The notes under the pieces were generated by a model. It searched no databases, was not told where the DNA came from, and saw only the letters and a program-made list of their open reading frames with translations. Shown piece after piece: positions 16,416 through 28,595 of a stretch of 64,000 nucleotides of DNA. The stretch's first letter is position 1; every line of letters begins with the position of its first letter. This stretch comes from a gamma proteobacterium symbiont of Ctena orbiculata. GTDB taxonomy: Bacteria; Pseudomonadota; Gammaproteobacteria; Chromatiales; Chromatiaceae. The position numbers were made by a program, and so were the translations under genes. The stretch covers positions 62,001-126,000 of the forward strand of contig QBVC01000022.1 of the NCBI GenBank assembly GCA_003058495.1. Reading direction: 5' to 3'.

Positions 16416-16667
16416 TCAATCATCAAGCTCGTCATTATATTTATTAGTATCACTAGACGGCTTGCTGTCAACTATGTCCTGAATCTCATCTTTTGTGAGT
16501 TCTCCAACCTGCATCGCGCGTCGATTTTGTCTATGCATAATCCGGAAGACCTCGTAGGGAACCATCACGGCATGAGGCACCCCCTGTCGTTCTATCATGA
16601 TCGGTTCAGTAACTTCATGCTCTATTAAAAAGTCAGAAACCGTGTTTGCATCGATTCTTCTTATCAT
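16416..16667 (-). CDS. Phd/YefM-like antitoxin, orphan
   Basis: 83 residues from the ATG at 16667; an ATG four codons earlier is also possible. The N-terminal part follows the Phd/YefM layout: RRIDANTVSDFLIEHEVTEP, then IMIERQGVPHAVMVPYEVF, the DNA-binding and dimerisation half of such antitoxins. The C-terminal half is charged and probably disordered (KPSSDTNKYNDELDD), where a toxin would bind. No RelE, Doc or PIN toxin frame follows within 260 bp downstream or precedes it, so it appears orphaned. It lies in the AT-rich accessory patch. Confidence 0.6.
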   Translation of the reverse strand: MIRRIDANTVSDFLIEHEVTEPIMIERQGVPHAVMVPYEVFRIMHRQNRRAMQVGELTKDEIQDIVDSKPSSDTNKYNDELDD

Positions 16668-16850
16668 ATCCACAACCATATACTGATCACAGGCCCTTGT
16701 TACTCATGTGAAATACATCCTAACATCCCACCATATGCATGATGAATTTCCGCATAATGCCTTTTTTTGAATTACTGTCTTGTTCTGGCTGACCTGGAGT
16801 GTGCTTCCTAATTGCCCTGCCAGTAAACAATAGAAGCATGGTAAAGTGTA

Positions 16851-16916
16851 CATAAACAGGGTCAGAGAACAAATACCTCTAATATTAGAAACAATTGTTC
16901 TCTGACCCCATTTATA
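16851..16916. repeat. 66-bp REP-like palindromic repeat, copy 2
   Basis: Base-for-base identical to 10980-11045, same orientation, with the same 14-bp inverted arms. It ends 14 bp before the start codon of the gene at 16931, so a hairpin would form immediately before the ribosome site GGGAGGG. Confidence 0.9.
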
Positions 16917-16930
16917 GGGAGGGAACGTAG

Positions 16931-17389
16931 ATGACAAACTTCGGTGCTAATCCACCCAAACGCATAAAACCCTGGGAAACTAACAGCGGGCAAGTTGTAA
17001 GGAATCCCAACCTTTTATTACTAAGGGAAAACCCCACATGGCGACCGCGACAATATATAAGCTACTTGTGGGTTCTCCAAGACCAGGACAACCTCTGCAT
17101 AGGCATAGAGACACAAGCCGCCCGTGAGCACACGGTTGGTGGCACCTCACCAATTCGACAAGGATATGGTCACCCAACACTGACTGCTGGTGGTATGGCA
17201 TTGTATGGTGGCGAGCTGCTCTTCAAACCCTCTCTTGGAGGGTGGATGATCAACGGAGCATCAGGTCGTTATGGTCGCAGTAATGTACCGGTCATACACA
17301 ACACCCGCATGCGACAAGTGCAACGACTGTTTAAGGAACTCATCGGGCTCAATGTCATCATTGACAACTATGAAGTGCGAAACGGATAA
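16931..17389 (+). CDS. Hypothetical protein with polymorphic-toxin-associated motif
   Basis: 152 residues; GGGAGGG lies 7 bases before the ATG. No signal peptide or membrane segment. The core GHPTL (80-84), GGEL (93-96) and MINGASGRY (106-114) follows a pattern H-x2-L...G-E...I-x-N-x2-S-G-x-Y that I have seen in small proteins associated with polymorphic toxins; this is recollection, not a search. The C-terminal half is helical (MRQVQRLFKELIGLNVIIDN). It stands alone between the REP element and the convergent hydroxylase gene. AT-richer than its neighbours, so horizontal origin is plausible. Function unknown. Confidence 0.55.
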   Translation: MTNFGANPPKRIKPWETNSGQVVRNPNLLLLRENPTWRPRQYISYLWVLQDQDNLCIGIETQAAREHTVGGTSPIRQGYGHPTLTAGGMALYGGELLFKPSLGGWMINGASGRYGRSNVPVIHNTRMRQVQRLFKELIGLNVIIDNYEVRNG

Positions 17390-17405
17390 GATCGGCTGGA
17401 ACTGG

Positions 17406-18080
17406 TTAGACATCCCCCCACATCCGCAACAAATTGGCATAAGACTTATCCACCAACCCGGTAGTCTCGGCCTCCGGCGCCGTCTCCAGCAGATGCTCCC
17501 TGGCGAGATCCAGTTCATACAGCAATTCACGCCGTGCCGGATCCCGCACGTAACTCTGGATCCATGCCAACGCCACCAGGCGCTCACCCCCGGTGACTTC
17601 CGCCACATGGTGCAGGCTGGATGAGGGATAGATCACCGCGCTCCCCGCCTTCAGTTTCACCTGCTTTTCACCGAAGGTGGTGCGCACCATCAGTTCACCT
17701 CCCTGATAGGTCTCGGGCTCGCGTAAAAATATGGTCATCGATACATCGCTGCGGAAGCGTTGGCCGCTGAGTCCCATCAGCGGGTCGTCCACGTGGTCGC
17801 CGTAGGTCATGCCGGGTTGATAGCGGGCGAAGATCGGGTCGGCCATGCGGTAGGGCAGCACCGCGGAGCGGAAGGTGGGGTTGTTTCCCATGGCGCTGGT
17901 GAGGATGCGGATCAGCAGCTCCATCTGCCTCTGTTCGCCCTTGAGCTCCTCGTTGTGCTTTACCCGCTGCGCCGCCTTGCCGGCGGTCAGTTTGCCGTCG
18001 ACGAACTCGGCCTGGGCCAGCACCTCGTCGATCTTCTGCAGTTGGGGTTGCTGCAGCAGGTTCTCGATCTCAACCAACAT
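17406..18080 (-). CDS. Fe(II)/2-oxoglutarate-dependent PKHD-type hydroxylase (YbiX/PiuC family)
   Basis: 224 residues, the normal length for the YbiX/PiuC group. The double-stranded beta-helix core has the iron triad His96 and Asp98 (YGDHVDDP) and distal His157 (SSLHHV), with Arg167 (GERLVALAW) as the 2-oxoglutarate ligand. Helical segments before and after match the family. These enzymes are cytoplasmic, often iron-regulated and near siderophore receptors; the substrate is unknown. Here no iron receptor is adjacent. The gene overlaps the preceding small gene by 11 bp, so the two are translated together. Confidence 0.92.
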   Translation of the reverse strand: MLVEIENLLQQPQLQKIDEVLAQAEFVDGKLTAGKAAQRVKHNEELKGEQRQMELLIRILTSAMGNNPTFRSAVLPYRMADPIFARYQPGMTYGDHVDDPLMGLSGQRFRSDVSMTIFLREPETYQGGELMVRTTFGEKQVKLKAGSAVIYPSSSLHHVAEVTGGERLVALAWIQSYVRDPARRELLYELDLAREHLLETAPEAETTGLVDKSYANLLRMWGDV

Positions 18081-18465
18081 CGGTTTCTCCTCGGATACGC
18101 TCCAATGCAGCCTGCATGGCTGCCGTCTCGATGGGAAAGGTCAACACGGCATGCACGGGATAGCGCTGTTTTACCTTTTCCAGATTCTGAACATACTTTT
18201 CATCGATCAGCACGATCACTTTGGCCTCCACGCCGTAACGCTGCAGGGTGGCGAGGAGCGATTCCAGGTTGCTGATGCGATCGCGGAACTGGGGATCGGC
18301 GTAATACTCCGCGACCAGGACCCTTGGGCGGTGGCGTTTCAGCCAGGCCTGGGCCTTGCGCACCGAGTTGACCATCTCCACCCGGTAGCCGCTCTGCCGA
18401 TAGAGGGGGACGAAGTTGGGATAGCCTCCCAGTTCGACCAATGCGAGCAATTCCCGATCTTCCAT
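18070..18465 (-). CDS. Small receiver-like protein upstream of the hydroxylase
   Basis: 131 residues. The alternating pattern of strands and helices (YRVEMVNSVRKAQAWLKRHR, PRVLVAEYYADPQF, AKVIVLIDEKYVQNLEKVKQ, HAVLTFPIETAAMQAALERI) looks like a flavodoxin or response-regulator-like fold, but there is no clear phospho-acceptor aspartate cluster at the N terminus. The stop codon overlaps the start of the hydroxylase gene, indicating translational coupling. No family name is assigned. Confidence 0.7.
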   Translation of the reverse strand: MEDRELLALVELGGYPNFVPLYRQSGYRVEMVNSVRKAQAWLKRHRPRVLVAEYYADPQFRDRISNLESLLATLQRYGVEAKVIVLIDEKYVQNLEKVKQRYPVHAVLTFPIETAAMQAALERIRGETDVG

Positions 18466-18563
18466 ATGCTTGATTTTACCTCACCGGGGCCTGATCATAG
18501 CTGTCGAAACGCCGCGCGATGCAGCGTCTTCCCGGTAAAATCACTACAGCAGTTTTCAGAAGC

Positions 18564-18887
18564 ATGCAACTCAATCTGATTATCGACGACTGGTCAATGA
18601 ACCTGGAGATCCCCGACGGCTACCTGGCGTCGATGCAGGAATCGTTCGAGAAGATGGACCGGGACATGGACAGGGGTTGGCAGATCGGCCAGCGCTGGGT
18701 CAGGGACCCGAACCCCACCCAACGCTGCCAGCTGGTTGCCGGCAAACTGCTGACCGCGCTGGAGACCGACAACGAGGAGCTGGCGCTGATGATGGGGGGC
18801 TATATCCTGTCGCGCATGCCAGAGGTGAAACAGGTGGTCATCGACAACACCGGCTCCCCCGAGGAGACCCGCTTCAGCGACAGTTAG
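18564..18887 (+). CDS. Small conserved-looking cytoplasmic protein
   Basis: 107 residues from the ATG at 18564, chosen because the sequence from MQLNLIIDDW onward is coherent; upstream frame codons are not. It is acidic and mostly helical (GYLASMQESFEKMDRDMDRG, RCQLVAGKLLTALETDNEEL, MMGGYILSRMPEVKQVVIDN). No signal peptide or known motif. It is convergent with the gene at 18891, the two stop codons being 3 bp apart. Function unknown. Confidence 0.7.
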   Translation: MQLNLIIDDWSMNLEIPDGYLASMQESFEKMDRDMDRGWQIGQRWVRDPNPTQRCQLVAGKLLTALETDNEELALMMGGYILSRMPEVKQVVIDNTGSPEETRFSDS

Positions 18888-18890
18888 GCG

Positions 18891-19934
18891 CTAGAGCGGA
18901 TTGGCCTCGAGCAGCGACGCGATCTCGACCCGGGCCCGGTCGGGCTGTTCCCGGTAGAGCCGCAACAACCCCATCGCCAATCGCTGCCAATGCTCCCTGC
19001 CCGCCCGGGCCGCCGAAATCAGCGGCTCCCAATCCCCCTCCCTGTGCCAGCTTTCATAGGCGGTTATCAGGCTGGGAAAGAGTTTTTTACGCATCCCGGT
19101 GATGCCGCCCACGAAGAAGTGGATCGAGGCGCGATCCTCCCGCTCGATGAGGCTCGGCAGGGTGACCTGGCAGTCGGCCAGGTGGTCGCGCAATGCCCGC
19201 GCCATCAGCTCCGCCGGCGAGTGGCCGAGATCGGAGAGCATCCGGTTCCACACCTCCCCCAGCGCCCTGCCCGCCTGGTACTCTCCCTGTTCGTGCAGCA
19301 GCACCACATCCAGCTCCTTCTCCACCATCTCGTCGAGGGCGCGCTCGAGATCGTCCTCGAAATCGTAGTAGGTAAAGGCGCGGCCCATGGCGTTGTCGGG
19401 ACGGTGCCAGCGCCAGTTTTCCAGCCGCTCCCACAGCAGCCGGCGGAACGACTCGCGGCGGATGAAGATGTGGTCCCCCTGGCACATGGCCGCGGGGGCC
19501 ATCAGATCCCGCGCCAGTTCGCGCCCGGCAACCCATACGGTGGCACCGCCGGGCTCTTCCCGGCGCTCCAGGTAACCGAGGAAAAAGAGGGGCTTGCTCT
19601 TCGACCCGTAGCCGGCGCTGTAGACCAGGCCATAGGGATCGAGGCGCGCATTGACCCGCTCCACATCGAAGGGGTCGATCGACTCCCCCTCGAACGGCAG
19701 GGGGGCGAAGTCGTCTTCACTGAGGGAGTCCCAGAGTCTCTCCCGTTCAGTCAGCCACTCGCCCACCGACTCGTTGGTCAAGGCGGCCCCGTAGTCGAGC
19801 CCGTTCTCCCAGCGGTAGAACTCGCGCATCTTCAGGAGATAGGTACAGAGACCGTAATCGGTGCCGTGGCGGGCATCGGAGATGTGGCAATTCCGTTGCA
19901 CGGTACAGCAGAGTTCGCGCAGGGAACCCTTCAT
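18891..19934 (-). CDS. Uncharacterised protein, possibly Sfum_1244 family
   Basis: 347 residues from the ATG at 19934, preceded by GAGGCAGG; the frame extends 23 codons upstream but without a ribosome site. The N-terminal part has a cysteine cluster (RELCCTVQRNCHISDARHGT, then DYGLCTYLLKMREFYRWE) that could bind metal. The remainder is helical and acidic, with a segment VVLLHEQGEYQAGRALGEVW and HFFVGGITGMRKKLFPSLIT. I associate the MREFYRWE region with a conserved uncharacterised family in anaerobes and sulfur oxidisers, at low confidence. No catalytic residues can be named. Confidence 0.7.
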   Translation of the reverse strand: MKGSLRELCCTVQRNCHISDARHGTDYGLCTYLLKMREFYRWENGLDYGAALTNESVGEWLTERERLWDSLSEDDFAPLPFEGESIDPFDVERVNARLDPYGLVYSAGYGSKSKPLFFLGYLERREEPGGATVWVAGRELARDLMAPAAMCQGDHIFIRRESFRRLLWERLENWRWHRPDNAMGRAFTYYDFEDDLERALDEMVEKELDVVLLHEQGEYQAGRALGEVWNRMLSDLGHSPAELMARALRDHLADCQVTLPSLIEREDRASIHFFVGGITGMRKKLFPSLITAYESWHREGDWEPLISAARAGREHWQRLAMGLLRLYREQPDRARVEIASLLEANPL

Positions 19935-20159
19935 GGGCCTGCCTCGGTAACATCTGATCTCGGAGTTGTGGCGTCGGCGTAGCTCATGGTCCTTAAGCCT
20001 CATCTATAGTGGAGCAAGTCATCTGTTATTTAGCGTTTATGATCTTGAATGGTATGACTCTTAATGGCAATCCTATCCCGCCAGAGACGATTTACCACCC
20101 CCCTCTCTACAGGGAAATCAGCGGGTAGTTTCAATTTAAATCACATGCAATTCATGCAG

Positions 20160-21233
20160 TTAAGCCTTCGTGTCGTCGGCAACCGTTGGCGTTCGATAAT
20201 TCAACAGCTCCCGCAATAACACGGTGGCAAAACAGCCCGCCGGCAGATAGAAGCCCAACCCCAGGCAGTCCTTGCTGTCAAATTCCCAGCTCAGTTCCCT
20301 GAGCGGCGCCCGCAACGGCCTGCGCTCCTGCTCCAGGCCCACGTGTTCCAGGCCGTTGCGCCAGGATTCGAAGGGGAGCAGCACCCGTTCTTCCAATGTC
20401 AGGGCCTCGCCATCCACCAAGGGACGGCCCCGGCCCCAGAGCGGTCCGCTGGGATGGATGTCCTGCAGATCACAGCGCCGTGACAGCGCCTCGCTCTGCT
20501 CCCGGTCATCGCTGAATCCCGAACGACTGCCATCCAGGCTGAAGTGATCCCCCTTCAGCGGGGAGTTCCAGTTGCCTTGCAGGATGCGCTCGGCCAGGAC
20601 CTGGTTGAAGAGTTGGGCCCGCACGGCGGAGATCACCAGACCGCGCAGCTGCCGGTCCATGCGCGCTCTGCCCGGGGCGAAGAGCCTCTCGGCCTGGGCC
20701 AGATTGCCGTAGTCATGACCGAAGCGCTGCTCGCCGAAATAGTTGGGCATCCCCGACCCCCGCAACCGGGTGAGGCGCTGTTCAAGCTGCGCCCGATCGG
20801 CCTCCAATTCCCGGATGCGGAGCTTGAAGCGGTTGCCGCGCAGGCTCCCCCGGCGCAGCTTGCGTCGATGGCGATGCACCGCCAGGATCTGGATCAGATC
20901 GCTCTCCAGCCCGCCCCAATCCGGTTGCGGACGGCCCGCCATGCGCAGCGAGAACCACTGGGTGGTCACCGCATGGCGGTCCTTCAACCCGGCGTAGCTG
21001 ACGTCCCTCGGGGGTATGCCCGCATGCCTGGCCAGCTGCCCGGCCAGCCAGTGGGTATTGGTCTCGCGTTTTCTGATATGCAGCAGCAGGTGTTCCCCAT
21101 CGCCGTCCGCCTCAAACCCCAATTCCTCGTCAACCTGAAAGTCATCCGGGGTGACCCTGATCACTCCGCTCCCCAGGGGAGATCCAAAGGCCCGTGGCAT
21201 CTCCTCGAGGGGTTGCCATGGCCGCTCACTCAA
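20160..21233 (-). CDS. truD: tRNA pseudouridine(13) synthase TruD
   Basis: 357 residues from a TTG at 21233 that has GGAG 8-12 bases upstream and overlaps the ispF stop region by 8 bp; an ATG 11 codons inside is the alternative. TruD hallmarks: TPDDFQVDEELGFEADGDGE near the N terminus, the catalytic Asp85 in AGLKDRHAVTTQWFS, the LRRGSLRGNRFKLRIR motif, and NYFGEQRFGHDYGNLAQAER. The enzyme converts U13 of tRNA(Glu) to pseudouridine. Its place after ispF is the usual gammaproteobacterial order. Confidence 0.96.
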   Translation of the reverse strand: MSERPWQPLEEMPRAFGSPLGSGVIRVTPDDFQVDEELGFEADGDGEHLLLHIRKRETNTHWLAGQLARHAGIPPRDVSYAGLKDRHAVTTQWFSLRMAGRPQPDWGGLESDLIQILAVHRHRRKLRRGSLRGNRFKLRIRELEADRAQLEQRLTRLRGSGMPNYFGEQRFGHDYGNLAQAERLFAPGRARMDRQLRGLVISAVRAQLFNQVLAERILQGNWNSPLKGDHFSLDGSRSGFSDDREQSEALSRRCDLQDIHPSGPLWGRGRPLVDGEALTLEERVLLPFESWRNGLEHVGLEQERRPLRAPLRELSWEFDSKDCLGLGFYLPAGCFATVLLRELLNYRTPTVADDTKA

Positions 21234-21708
21234 GCGGTTGCTCCTGCAGCAACACCGCGGCCATCGCGGCTATGCCCTCGCCCCGCCCGGTGAAACCCAT
21301 CCCCTCCGTGGTCGTCGCCTTGATATTGACCCGCTGCCGCTCGATTTGCAGATCCGCGGCCAGGCAGTCGCGCATGGCATCGATATAGGGGGCCAGCCTG
21401 GGACGCTGCGCCACGATGGTCATATCCGCATTGGCGGGAGCAAACCCCTCGACCTGGAGCCGTTCGATCACCTGGCGCAGCAGCGCCCGGCTGTCGATAC
21501 CCGCGTAGGCCGGATCGCTGTCGGGGAAGTGCCCGCCGATATCCCCAAGTCCGGCAGCGCCGAGCAGGGCATCGCAAAGGGCGTGAATCAGCACATCCCC
21601 GTCGGAGTGGGCCTTCAGGCCCTGATCATGGGGCACTTCGACCCCCCCCAGCACCAGGCGGGGGCCGGTTTCGAAACGATGGGCATCATAGCCTTGTCCA
21701 ATACGCAT
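21226..21708 (-). CDS. ispF: 2-C-methyl-D-erythritol 2,4-cyclodiphosphate synthase
   Basis: 160 residues, family-typical length. Start at 21708 (MRIGQGYDAHRF) rather than the ATG two codons earlier, which would sit directly on the AGGGTG ribosome site. Zinc ligands Asp8, His10 and His42 are present, as are AHSDGDVLIHALCDALLGA, GDIGGHFPDSD and KATTTEGMGFTGRGEGIAA. IspF makes the cyclic diphosphate of the MEP isoprenoid pathway. It is translationally coupled to truD. Its usual partner ispD is present but separated from it by the opposite-strand HDOD gene. Confidence 0.97.
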   Translation of the reverse strand: MRIGQGYDAHRFETGPRLVLGGVEVPHDQGLKAHSDGDVLIHALCDALLGAAGLGDIGGHFPDSDPAYAGIDSRALLRQVIERLQVEGFAPANADMTIVAQRPRLAPYIDAMRDCLAADLQIERQRVNIKATTTEGMGFTGRGEGIAAMAAVLLQEQPLE

Positions 21709-21832
21709 CCGCATCACCCTAAGAGTAAAGTGTCGACCATCGGGGCCGTTACTATGAACTGACATTGTACGTAATGCTCCGACCAAATGCCGCCTGGATA
21801 GTGGACGGAACCAACCACCGAGCAAAAAGAAG

Positions 21833-23083
21833 ATGATCCAGAGACTAACCGCTGTCAGCAGCAATGATGTAAAGAAAATTCCCCTTCTGAGATATCTGCC
21901 GAAACGGGTGCTGGAGTATGTGCTGTCGGAGACCCATGTGGAGCATCAGAACGCCGGGGTCGGCATCGTCGCCAACGGCGAGGGTACGGATCGGGTCTAC
22001 TTTCTGCTTCAGGGTGAGGTCGAGCTGATATCGGCCGACGGAACACGCAGGCATCTCCAGTCAGACCAGCCGATCAGCCCGCTGCTGGCGGAAAACTCGC
22101 CGAATGACGCAGCGATCAACAGCCTTACCGCGGTGGACCTGCTGACCCTGCCCAGGGAGCTCTACAACGCCATCAAGGGCCTGCCTCCGGTAGCCAATGC
22201 CCGCAGCAACCAGACCATCGAGCTGAATGATGCGGAGGGCCCGGAAGACAGCCTCTACTGGGAGTTCTACGAAGCGATCAAGAACGATACCCTGGAGCTC
22301 CCCAGCATGCCCGATATCACCCTGCGCATCGCGAAGGTGATCAACGACTCCAATACCGACAGCGAAGAGATCGCCCGGGTGGTGCAGGCCGATCCCACGG
22401 TGGCGGCGCGGATTATCAGCGTGGTCAACAGTGCCGCCTACCGGGGAAAACAGCAGATCGAGACCCTCCCCGACGCGGTCACCCGTCTCGGACGCTCGGT
22501 GACCCACAACCTGGTGATCAGCTTTGCCCTGGGCAAGCTCTTCAACAGCCGTTCGAAGGTCTTGAAAAGGCGCATGATCGATCTCTGGAAGCACGTCAGT
22601 TACGTGGCGCCGATCTGCCATGAGCTGGCCCAGGTCACCCCCGGGCTGGAAAACGACCAGGCCCTGTTGTGCGGCCTGTTGCACGATATCGGCGCCCTCG
22701 CCATCCTCGGCGCCGCCACCAGCAAACCCGAGTTGGCGGAAAACCCGGAACTGCTCGATCGCATCATCGAGAACCTGAAGGGCGAGGTGGGGGCCATGGT
22801 CCTGCGCAAGTGGGAGTTCCCCGACTACTTCGTCCAGGCGGCGCTGCATGCCGAGGATTGGATGGAGGACATCAGCCATGAGGCCGATTATGTCGACCTG
22901 GTGGTGGTGGCCCAGCTGCATGCCTATGTAGGGACCCCGAAGATGCACAGCCTGCCCCGCCTCGACCTGGTGCCGGCATTCCACAAACTGGCCCTGGGCA
23001 AGCTGACCCCGAGGCACTCCATCGGCATCATCGACAATGCAAAGGACCAGATAAGGGAGCTGCGGGAGTTGTTGGCGATTTAG
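21833..23083 (+). CDS. Cyclic-nucleotide-binding plus HDOD domain signalling protein
   Basis: 416 residues. Residues about 15-115 form a cNMP-binding-type beta barrel (LLRYLPKRVLEYVLSETHVE, RVYFLLQGEVELISADGTRR). Residues about 140-400 form an HDOD domain (LELPSMPDITLRIAKVINDS, VVQADPTVAARIISVVNSAA, LPDAVTRLGRSVTHNLVISF) with a retained LLHDIGALAIL motif; HDOD domains usually lack the full HD-GYP catalytic set. Such proteins are regulatory or scaffold proteins in signalling; the partner is unknown. It is transcribed against the flanking ispF and ispD genes, an unusual position. Confidence 0.9.
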   Translation: MIQRLTAVSSNDVKKIPLLRYLPKRVLEYVLSETHVEHQNAGVGIVANGEGTDRVYFLLQGEVELISADGTRRHLQSDQPISPLLAENSPNDAAINSLTAVDLLTLPRELYNAIKGLPPVANARSNQTIELNDAEGPEDSLYWEFYEAIKNDTLELPSMPDITLRIAKVINDSNTDSEEIARVVQADPTVAARIISVVNSAAYRGKQQIETLPDAVTRLGRSVTHNLVISFALGKLFNSRSKVLKRRMIDLWKHVSYVAPICHELAQVTPGLENDQALLCGLLHDIGALAILGAATSKPELAENPELLDRIIENLKGEVGAMVLRKWEFPDYFVQAALHAEDWMEDISHEADYVDLVVVAQLHAYVGTPKMHSLPRLDLVPAFHKLALGKLTPRHSIGIIDNAKDQIRELRELLAI

Positions 23084-23391
23084 AGAAGTAGAAGATAGTC
23101 CGCAGATAAACGCTAATGTACGCAAATTATATTTTTCCTTCCCACGCTGGCGCATGGGAACGAGAAAGCTTGGGAATCAGAAAATACCCCAAGATGCGTG
23201 ACCCGAGTGTAGGGTACGGCTTGCCGCAACAAGACATAGATATCAGTGCGGCAAGAATTTAAATATCGGCAGCTCAACGGTGCGGCAAGCCGCACCCTAC
23301 ATATCCTGTAGATAAAAGAATGATACTGTGCCTTCTTTATTCGCGTTGATTTGCGGTGATCCGCCTCCATTCGCGGTTATTGCATTTATAT
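23084..23391. repeat. Repeat-rich intergenic region between HDOD gene and ispD
   Basis: The 308 bp contain a 20-bp inverted repeat with one mismatch (23209-23228 and 23281-23300, GTAGGGTRCGGCTTGCCGCA), an extra GTGCGGCAAG at 23247, and flanking words of the CGCAAAT/ACGCGAAT type at both ends (about 23100-23130 and 23340-23375) that recur near 47300-47420. No gene or promoter motif is seen. The hairpins may terminate the converging HDOD transcript. Confidence 0.7.
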
Positions 23392-24093
23392 TCATTTACA
23401 ACGGGAAAGATAATCAGCCGCCAACCGCAGATCCTCCGGACGGGTGATCTTGATATTGCTCGCATCCCCCTCCACCATCAAGGGGCGATGACCCGCCAGT
23501 TCCATGGCGCTGGCGTCATCGGTCACCAATGCTCCTTTGGCGATGGCGCTTTCAAGGGCCTGGCAAAGATGGCCAAGGCGAAACATCTGCGGGGTCAGGG
23601 CATGCCAGAGGCCTTCCCGGGAGACGGTGCGCGTCACACCGCCGTCGCTCTCCACCGCTTTCAGGGTGTCGCGGACCGGCACGCCGAGAAGTCCGCCCAC
23701 AGGATGTTCAATCAGGGTGTCGATCAGACGATCGAGATCGTTGCGGGAGAGACAGGGGCGCGCCGCGTCGTGGACCAGCACCCAATCCTCATCGGCGGCC
23801 TGTTGCTGCAGTACCCCCAATGCATTGAGCACCGAGTGGCAGCGCTCCTCGCCACCCTCGACCCTGACGATTCTCGGATCTTCGGCATGGTCGCACCCCT
23901 GCCACAGCTCATCCCGGGGGGAGAGCGCCAGGTAGACCCCTTCGATCCCGGGATGGCTGAGCAGCCTCTCCAGGGCATGGTCGATGACCCGTCTTCCCGC
24001 CAGATCCAAATACTGTTTGGGGATCGCCGCGCCCATGCGTTGACCCACACCGGCAGCGGGGACCACGCCCCAGCAACGCACCCCGCTACTCAT
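23392..24093 (-). CDS. ispD: 2-C-methyl-D-erythritol 4-phosphate cytidylyltransferase
   Basis: 233 residues from the ATG at 24093, overlapping the ftsB stop by 8 bp; an ATG at 24105 is possible. Nucleotidyltransferase signature VVPAAGVGQRMGAAIPKQYL, then GGEERCHSVLNAL, VLVHDAARPCL, VPVRDTLKAV, ALTPQMFRLGHL, VTDDASAMELAGHRPLMVEG and NIKITRPEDLRLA are all in family order. It adds CMP to MEP in isoprenoid synthesis. The operon is pyrG-kdsA-eno-ftsB-ispD in transcription order; ispF, the usual next gene, lies beyond the HDOD gene. Confidence 0.97.
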   Translation of the reverse strand: MSSGVRCWGVVPAAGVGQRMGAAIPKQYLDLAGRRVIDHALERLLSHPGIEGVYLALSPRDELWQGCDHAEDPRIVRVEGGEERCHSVLNALGVLQQQAADEDWVLVHDAARPCLSRNDLDRLIDTLIEHPVGGLLGVPVRDTLKAVESDGGVTRTVSREGLWHALTPQMFRLGHLCQALESAIAKGALVTDDASAMELAGHRPLMVEGDASNIKITRPEDLRLAADYLSRCK

Positions 24094-24379
24094 CCCCTTT
24101 CTCATCGCTTGGCGCGATGACCTGATAGAAGGTCTCCCCCTCCTTGATCATGCCGAGTTCGCTGCGCGCGCGCTCTTCGATGGCGGTCTGGCCGCTGCGC
24201 AGGTCCTCCACCTCCGCCTGCAGGGCGCGATTGCGTTCCCGCAGGCCGACCAGTTCCTGCTGCAGATCGCTTATCTCCTGCTTGAGATTGTTGACCTCGG
24301 CCAGGCTCCCCTCGCCCACCCAGAGGCGGTACTGCAGGAAGAGCAGCAGTGCTACCAGGATGGCGATCACGATGCGCAC
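24086..24379 (-). CDS. ftsB: Cell division protein FtsB
   Basis: 97 residues: N-terminal transmembrane helix (RIVIAILVALLLFLQYRLWV), then a periplasmic coiled coil (EVNNLKQEISDLQQELVGLR) and the FtsB-type tail EERARSELGMIKEGETFYQV. FtsB links FtsL and FtsQ in the divisome. Position between eno and ispD is standard in Gammaproteobacteria. Confidence 0.96.
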   Translation of the reverse strand: MRIVIAILVALLLFLQYRLWVGEGSLAEVNNLKQEISDLQQELVGLRERNRALQAEVEDLRSGQTAIEERARSELGMIKEGETFYQVIAPSDEKGDE

Positions 24380-24388
24380 GGCCTTGGG

Positions 24389-25690
<1,302 letters not shown>

Positions 25691-25766
25691 TCACTATGCT
25701 TATGAAAAATTCAGTGTGGTGGTATCAGTTAACCAAGTTGGTGTTACAGCAGGGTGAAAACCGTTG

Positions 25767-28595
<2,829 letters not shown>

